From: Dermanyssus gallinae
Taxonomy: Eukaryota > Arthropoda > Arachnida > Mesostigmata > Dermanyssidae
Length of the DNA: 64,000 bases
Assembly (NCBI GenBank): GCA_003439945.1
Contig: QVRM01006011.1
Location: forward strand, 142,001 to 206,000
Direction of reading: 5' to 3'
Part shown: one piece after another, positions 57,694-64,000 of the stretch
Layout of the letters: the number at the start of each line of letters is the position of its first letter
Position numbering within the stretch: position 1 is the first letter of the stretch
Translations under genes and position numbers: made by a program
The notes under the pieces: generated by a model
What the model was told of the DNA's origin: nothing
The model's input: only the letters and a program-made list of their open reading frames with translations
The model's database searches: none

Positions 57694-58859
57694 AATATAT
57701 TAGGGTGCTACATAGCATACTGCAGGAGTCCAAGCCAAAGGAACTTCATAAAGGCGCGATAAATTACGGATAAATGCAGGTACAGCATAGAACACATTAT
57801 TTTAGCCAGCTCTCGTTCTCAATGCTTGCGATCTGTTTTCCCAAAATGATACGACGAAACTACGGAATGTCGCAATGGATTCATTTTGCGTGACTCGTTT
57901 CTCGTTCTTTTACGCTCTTTTGATTGTCTTGTGGGCTCGCAAAGACAACGACGTTTTCCTTACAAGGTACGATGCCTGACAGAGAGAGCCGTGCAGAGCT
58001 GTGTACTGGCTGTGCAGGATGAACCTAGCGTAGTCCATATTTAGGCGTACAACTCTAAACGCAAAGTTTAAGCTTTACAAAATAATTAGAAGCGATGTTT
58101 GGGTAATACGTGATCTGCTTGATTGCTTTGCGCCGCTTGGCCCTAAAGCTTCCTAGCAGCATCGCATTGTATTCTGATTGATTTATGGTCTAACTCCGTA
58201 AATGTCGATGCTCCGATTTTATACCAATGACTATCATAATAGTCCACATGTCCTAAAAGTAGAAATTTAAAAGTTCTTGCACAAGGATTAATTCTAGATT
58301 TTGAGGAGGACACTTTAACCTCACTTTTCAAAAGGCCGTGTATAAGAAACACACTGCCGACTGAAAAAGTCTGACAGGAAAAAAATGCTGACTAGTATTA
58401 AGGTTCGTACAACATGAGTTCAACGTGTAGACCTGCAAAAAGATTCCATAAAGTTGCGCTAAAATGTAGATGCAAATTGCATTGGTAGGGCTGCAACTTA
58501 TACCAGCACTTCCACGCGATGCCACGAAGAAGTCTCGGCAAGCAAAACTACAGTGACGATTACGCTTTTGTATGTAATGTAGAGCGAGATTTCGTAGATA
58601 CATAAGCAAATACTTCATGAGCCCACCGGAGCCCGTCTCGTCCCCTGAAATATCCTCCTACTAAATCATCAAACTTTCCCGCATATAGCGGCAATTGACA
58701 AACACGGTGTGTACCCAGTCTACTACTGCCTACGATAAACTAGTGCTTCATCCAGAGTTGGACACTCAATATTGAGACTGAAGTCGTTGTTGCATTAGAC
58801 TCATTGGAGCTTTGCGACAGATAGGCATCATTTTAAACCTCATTTGGTCGTGCGCTTAC
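57694..58859. other. Unassigned stretch
   Basis: No recognised gene. Minus frames at 58143-58352 and 58328-58618 show no family motif. Confidence 0.35.
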
Positions 58860-59028
58860 CACTCCCAGGAATATGGCAGTCGCCGTATGTAACAATGTGC
58901 ACATGATGGCCGCCACGATAACTGTCACGGCAATGCGGTAACATCGAGGTAAGCCTGATGATGTCACCGTCATTCTGTGGGGTTGGCCAGCTGGTGATCC
59001 GAGAATCCACTGGGTCTTCTTCAGTCTC
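58860..59028 (-). CDS. Candidate internal exon with a transmembrane segment, unassigned
   Basis: On the minus strand an acceptor (ACCTATTTCCAG, ending at 59029) and a donor (GTAAGCGC from 58859) bound 169 bases that stay open. In one frame they read RLKKTQWILGSPAGQPHRMT, then GLPRCYRIAVTVIVAAIMC and TLLHTATAIFLGV, a basic loop followed by a hydrophobic stretch of about 25 residues. A second frame (ETEEDPVDSRITSWP) is also open, so the reading frame is not certain. No neighbouring exon was found, and no family is recognised. Confidence 0.35.
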
Positions 59029-59224
59029 CTGGAAATAGGTTCATGTAACAATAAGTCTGTACTCCGGGTGACGGTTAAATTGTTGTTATATGTGTCCCGT
59101 CACGTGGTAGTAACCTACTGTGCTACTTAAACAGATTATTCCCGCTTCACTATAAGGGGATCATGTAGTAGCAATGCAGGCTATATTTGATGATCTCTGA
59201 GGAGGCCGCCCTCTGTTTCAACAG

Positions 59225-59226
<2 letters not shown>

Positions 59227-59285
<59 letters not shown>
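59227..59285. repeat. (TA)n microsatellite
   Basis: About 29 TA units. Confidence 0.95.
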
Positions 59286-59288
<3 letters not shown>

Positions 59289-60224
59289 GTAAATGATAAT
59301 GCCGGAGGGAAACGTCATTTTCTTCTTCACGTTTTCACCAGGCCCAATTTAGGAGTGCAACACACAACTTACGTAAAATATGTTGCTTTATATCGGCTTT
59401 AAAATGTAGACGTCACTCTCTTTACCACGTGGAATTTGTCGACGGAGTAATTCCCATAACACGTGCGTCACTCCCTCAGCGAGCAAGACTCAGCAAAAAA
59501 TCCAAGTTCCTCTTTTCCGACGCTCCAGCATTTATAATTGTGAAGTTTCCGTGAACAGGGCTGGTAATTACCTTTGCATATGCAAGCTTTAGCATTAGCA
59601 CCGCTTTCTAAATGACTTTTAAGATCCAAAAAACGGTGGCCCATTGTGTCGAATACTTTAATAAGGAAATACCTGTGTATCGGCTTTGTCGGTTTGGGTC
59701 TCTCCTGTACTTTACGCGAAATAGCGTTTCTACGTACCGGATACAGGAAAGTCGCCTCACATTTCACTTCGGATCAAACGTGAAGTCCGTTCGCGTTCTC
59801 AAGTGGGAGGTTACGTCTAACAGTTCTTCGGGCTTGGCTAGCGTGTGGATACGCACGCCACAGACATCAACAAAGATCAACACTGATGCTGGAGTACCTT
59901 TCAATACCTTGCTTCGCAGTTGTTCTTTTGGACAGGTGCTCTAAAATCGGCTCTCCTTTGTAGTGAGCCCTAGCGAAAACCCACTTCTTTTGGTGGCTTG
60001 CTCCGCCTTTTAATGGCATTTTTTATCGATGCGCCGTAAGCCAATATCGTGTCTTAAGTCGTAACGTATTGATTGTTCAAGCGGTTCCTTAGCAGATATA
60101 TATTATATGTGCATAACGGATCTGCGCATGGGTTCTCTTAGCTATACGACATGTGCTTACGTCAAGCTTTGCGAAAATATTGCATTTCGGGACTAATTTT
60201 CTCTCCACAAAAGATCTGAAGTCG

Positions 60225-60226
<2 letters not shown>
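59286..60226. other. Unassigned stretch
   Basis: Two overlapping frames (59612-59944 + and 59468-59767 -) are open without recognisable motifs; no gene called. Confidence 0.35.

Positions 60227-60272
<46 letters not shown>
60227..60272. repeat. (TA)n microsatellite
   Basis: About 22 TA units, followed by a short family A piece (GGAACATGGTCTCTAAGAG near 60311). Confidence 0.95.
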
Positions 60273-60274
<2 letters not shown>

Positions 60275-60589
60275 TACACCGAAAATTTTTTGAAAGCGAT
60301 ATACATTTTTGGAACATGGTCTCTAAGAGACTTGAACTGATTTCTCTGATGAACAGGTCATTTATGCATGCACTTAATTTCGACATGCCCGCCAAAAAAA
60401 CATTAGTTACTCCGCATCTACGAATTGGATATATGTATATAGGTGGAGAGGTGGAGAAAACGTTTGGTACCTCTCAATGATCGTCATGAAATGCGCATTT
60501 GTCTGAATGTGTTTTTGTAATTTTGAGCGCTGTGAACGCCGTTGAGTTATGGTTCTGAGAGATTGAACATGAAAACAAATAATATAACG

Positions 60590-60862
60590 TTAAAATTTGC
60601 GAATTCTCTTCTTAACGACCGTGTCGCATCTTCTAGCTGGTGTTGCAAGTTCTTCAGAGAAAGCAATTTGTTTATGGCTTTTGTCTAGAAGGACTGGTTG
60701 TCCCGCAATCGCACACTTTCTGCTTCTATGTCGGGCAACAACACCAGTGTCACAGATTTTCGTAATTACACTCTCACGTCGAAACAAGACTCTCAAATAT
60801 CATGTTCCATAAGAGAACAATTCCCTATATTGATTTCGGCCAATTTTGCAGGAATCCTGCAT
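60590..60862 (-). repeat. TA-flanked repeat family A, minus-strand copy
   Basis: Carries GAATTCTCTTCTTAACGACC, GGACTGGTTGTCCCGCAATC, GTCGGGCAACAACACCAGTG, AACAAGACTCTCAAATATCA and AATTTTGCAGGAATCCTG, the reverse complement of the + copy at 61239. Confidence 0.75.
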
Positions 60863-60954
60863 ACGAGGGGGTAATGCATCTTCCTTCTAGTGACGCTAAT
60901 ATCTGCGCTCCAAATTTAGTGTTTTCTAATATTTGGGTCACGGCCACTTCAAGT

Positions 60955-61095
60955 TCACTGAACTTTGATTAACTCCCACGTTCTTGAAATGAAAATGCCT
61001 AAAGCCAATTTAGAAGCGGCTAGTCCGAGATTCAAACCTACCAACATAAGGCTACGGTGTTCCCACTAAGCCGCGCTAAACCGCCGGTGATAGCC
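60955..61095 (-). repeat. SINE-like repeat, family B
   Basis: The minus strand shows GCGGCTTAGTGGGAACACCG (A-box-like), GTAGGTTTGAATCTCGG (B-box-like) and CTTCTAAATTGGCTTTAGGC; it pairs with 20395-20506. Confidence 0.55.
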
Positions 61096-61238
61096 ATTGC
61101 AGTTGTGGTAGTAGCCAAGTGCTCCTTTCTTCCCTGTCGCCAGATCGATCCGTTTGCCATACTTCTGGAGAAACGACCTCAAGGCCGGCTCCCTCGAGTG
61201 TCTCGAATACTAGCGGCACGTTTATATATATGTATATA

Positions 61239-61570
61239 TACAGGGTGTTGCAGAATTTTTTTTATAATAGAAGATACAAATTGTAAAGCTCGGTAAAGCA
61301 AATATTTTTTCCAATGGAACATAGTCTCTGAGAAGTCTTGTTTCGGAGTGAGAGCGAAATTGCTACAATTTGTGACACTAGTGTTTTTGCCCGACATAGG
61401 AGCATAAAATGTGCTGTTGCGAGACAACCAGTCCCTCTAGACAGAAACTAAACACACTGTCGTGTTCCTGAGATTTCTGCTTCTTCCGAAGGGCATATAA
61501 GGCCGGTCAGAAGACGCGGCACGGTCGTTTAAAAGTGAATTCGTCAAAAATGAAGTTCTTTATTAGCGTT
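61239..61570 (+). repeat. TA-flanked repeat family A, full-length reference copy
   Basis: Starts CAGGGTGTTGCAGAATTTTT right after TATATATA. The core runs CCAATGGAACATAGTCTCTG, AGAAGTCTTGTTTCGGAGTG, GACACTAGTGTTTTTGCCCG, GCGAGACAACCAGT, GCCGGTCAGAAGACGCGG and AAAAGTGAATTCGTCAAAAA, to AAGTTCTTTATTAGCG. A (TA)n follows at 61618. Confidence 0.75.
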
Positions 61571-62334
61571 CACGTCAAATACTTCAAAATCATAAATGGT
61601 TATTAATGAATAATGTTTATATATATATATATATATATATATAGACAACAAACTTGAACCGCACTCACTTACTAAATGCTTGAGGCGACTTTCACCATCC
61701 GTAGGCTTCCGCGACGACAATCGTGGCCAACTGAATCTACGCAGCCACGGTTCAATGGTTCACCGGAGACGTTTTCAAAAGCACAGTTATTTCACGGTCT
61801 CCGGCCGAGTGTTCTCCGTCTGATGCACGTCAGCCGTGTCCTCCGTTGGCTTCGTGTTCCACCAACTGAAGTGAGTTTACTTTTGAGAGGAGCTGGCTGG
61901 CCGAGGTTACTGCAATGACACTCGGCTCTTGCCGTTGACGCACTTCAGCGCTGTTAGTGGTTCAACGTGTGCTTCACGAGTTGACACGTGGGAGGAACCT
62001 CCTGTCATGCGTCTCGAGAACCGTCACCCTTGTTCGACAATAGACAGACTCACATGACCTCACTGGTCTCACTCGTCAATCAAGCACCCAGTCCATAGAA
62101 ACTGCGCACAAAAATGAATCGGTGACGGTAGCCTCGTTTGCCTCAGACTAGTCGAATTAGCTACTCACTATTGGCGAGTTCGTATATCCTTCGACTGCTG
62201 GATTAAATGTCACTACACAGCGCAGAAGCGGAAGACACCGCCGGGAGCATCATCATTGTAACAACTGTTTATTCAGGCGCTCACGTGACTTGGCTTCTTC
62301 CGTTTTTCTGCTCTGATCGCGCTTTCTCTTATTG

Positions 62335-62373
<39 letters not shown>

Positions 62374-63030
62374 TTTTCTTCCACATAGTGTACACAGATT
62401 GCGGTAAATTTCTGCGTCAATATTTTATATGATTTTCTCTACACTCCTACTTTGCTTTTTGCGGATTATCGTTCGTTCGATTTTTCATTATAGTATATAT
62501 ATATATATATGCTGGCGAAGAGGTGGAGAATCGCGAGTGCTTAAGCAGAATGGCGGCACGTAACAAACGCCTGTCGACTGCTCTATGTTGGTCGTGAGGC
62601 TGTTGACAAAATCAAGGACAACAACCCGCCCCCTTCAATGGCGAGATGCTGTTTATTTAGCAGTCTATCTCTTTCGTTTGTCGTGGCTTATTTAGCTGGC
62701 TAATCTAGGTTGAGGTCAAGCGCCTCAAGCCTAGAGGGAAAGCGGGCAGGCCACCTTGATCGACACCAATGGCGCAAGAAAGGGCATCTATTGAAGTCAA
62801 GGCGTGCGTGCACGTATCGCGACCCTGACCAGACCACTCGAAACCATTACTGCATCTCCAATGCAGCAAACTCTGCCTATCCTTGACAGATAGTCTCACT
62901 GTATGTTTGCAAGTAAATGTGGTATATATATATATATTTTTTTTTGCGTCAATAATTGGAAACGATGATTTTTAAACAAGTTATATTAGCCCCTAAAAGG
63001 AGTATACCACATACTGCTACATCCTATATA
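61571..63030. other. Unassigned stretch with (TA)n tracts
   Basis: (TA)n at 61618-61642, 62339-62371, 62493-62510 and 62922-62936. Otherwise mixed sequence without a recognised gene. Confidence 0.4.
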
Positions 63031-63109
63031 TAGGTGATTATAGATACATGTTTGTATGTAGAGAGAGCAAGAGGGGGAGAGAAAGAGAAAGGGGGGGAGA
63101 GATTATGTA

Positions 63110-63530
63110 CATTTATCACGAAAAAGGAATCTCTGTGTGGGCATGCCGGGGAGCTCTTCATGCAATTTACGGCCAACATAACCAGCCTTGTGAGAATATT
63201 CGAGAATTTGCGTAAAAGTTTCACAGGACAGATTCAGTACGTGATGCTAGATGGAAGACTACGGACAGCTCGTTCGACTGTCGAAAATATCGCCGCTATG
63301 TGGCACGACAGTGTGGAACAATTCGTCCGGAAAACCGGTCTCCGGCGACGTGCCGGAACAACAGGGTTCTTCGGACATCTTAGCCTGGTGATCTTGAGGT
63401 GGGATCAAGCGATGATGAGAGGATTCAGCTGACACACGAGCTGAATCTTTCCATGATGATACGTAGAGTTCAAGCCTACATTCCACCGGTGGCGGCTAAG
63501 TTTCGCGATCTTGGTCTTCCGATACGATAA
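63110..63530 (+). other. Unassigned coding-like stretch
   Basis: One + frame to 63432 reads LCGHAGELFMQFTANITSLV, RSTVENIAAMWHDSVEQFV and RWDQAMMRGFS. A second frame then reads EVGSSDDERIQLTHELNLSM and AAKFRDLGLPIR before a stop at 63528. The switch could be a frameshift in a dead element or an intron; an AG acceptor (CATCTTAG) is at about 63382. Family not recognised. Confidence 0.25.
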
Positions 63531-64000
63531 AGTGTGACAAAAAAAACTAATTTTTCCTAGGAAGCCAATTTCTATCTGGGTGAATGTACATTAAGTAAAC
63601 CCCCCCCCCCCGCTTGGGCGCAAAATTCTTTGGCACTACGTCGACCACCTGAAGGGTGAGCGTTCTTTAACACTGTGCGCGCCACGGCTGTGCAGTGGAC
63701 GTGCGTTGAGATAACGCTGATGTCTAGCTGCCCCTTATGACCTTATACGACTCTAGGGAGCTCGGTCTCGCTTGTCTCTTGATACACACACACACTCTCT
63801 CTCTCTCAATGGTGGGAGCATCGCCTTGAGTTATGGCCGGAAATTTTGGTTGTCAACCAGAGCTTGTGGAATTCTTCGTCCGCTAATTGGCACCCCAGCA
63901 GATCCATGTCCAGCTGCCTTTCCGTAGGAAGCATTTCCCGAATTGGGTCTATTTTTTCTCTACTCTTGAGATCCATTGAAGGAGAACGGCAAAGACGCCT
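63531..64000. other. Unassigned window end
   Basis: Holds C11 at 63601-63611 and short CA and CT runs at 63784-63808; no gene recognised. Confidence 0.4.

Overview
The window reads as nuclear DNA of an invertebrate animal, most likely an arthropod. It holds two conserved animal genes, one with six introns, and R1-clade non-LTR retrotransposons, a group typical of arthropods. It also holds tRNA-headed SINE-like repeats, MITE-like inverted-repeat elements and more than 30 (TA)n microsatellites. A chelicerate such as a mite or tick is possible, but nothing here proves it.

Genes. (1) Adenosine deaminase (ADA1 type) lies on + at 27496-32693. Seven coding exons join in phase into a 355-residue protein with the zinc and catalytic residues kept. 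One intron is GC-AG, and the position of human Gly184 is Lys. (2) A WRAP53/TCAB1-like WD40 protein lies on + at 50077-51726. It is one uninterrupted 549-codon ORF inside a GC-rich island. Two orphan exon candidates lie on -: a Cys-rich terminal exon at 18324-18594 and a membrane-segment exon at 58860-59028.

Mobile DNA. The main element is a near-complete R1-clade retrotransposon on + at about 38742-44821. It runs from a tRNA-like block, a T34 run and AT-rich tandem units through an intact 792-residue ORF1, a TAATG stop/start junction and ORF2 (endonuclease, RT, CCHC; one frameshift) to a 3' UTR stem-loop and poly(A). Related copies are a 5'-truncated one on - at 15233-17860 and a 3' UTR-only piece on - at 30933-31211, inside an ADA intron. 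Degraded relatives lie at 12240-13985 (-, split by a nested insertion) and 46745-47600 (+). Other RT remnants are at 105-785 (+) and 4764-6025 (-, a CR1/L2/RTE-like grade).

Small repeats. A foldback of about 440 bp with arms of about 165 bp around a (TA)n core lies at 34384-34825. A MITE with terminal inverted repeats of about 112 bp lies at 25803-26139. Families of TA-flanked elements start AGGGTGTYCC. There are two SINE-like families, and a repeat whose tail is (AAT)n.

Layout: 0-8 kb RT remnants and microsatellites; 8-12 kb TA, AAT and CAA/GTT arrays; 12-18 kb R1-clade copies; 18-26 kb dispersed repeats and MITEs; 27.4-33.7 kb ADA; 34-38.7 kb foldback, SINE and repeat copies; 38.7-44.8 kb R1-clade element; 45-49.9 kb repeats and a remnant; 50-52.2 kb WRAP53-like gene; 52-64 kb repeats with a few unassigned ORFs. 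The two genes are not functionally linked, and most of the window is repeat landscape.
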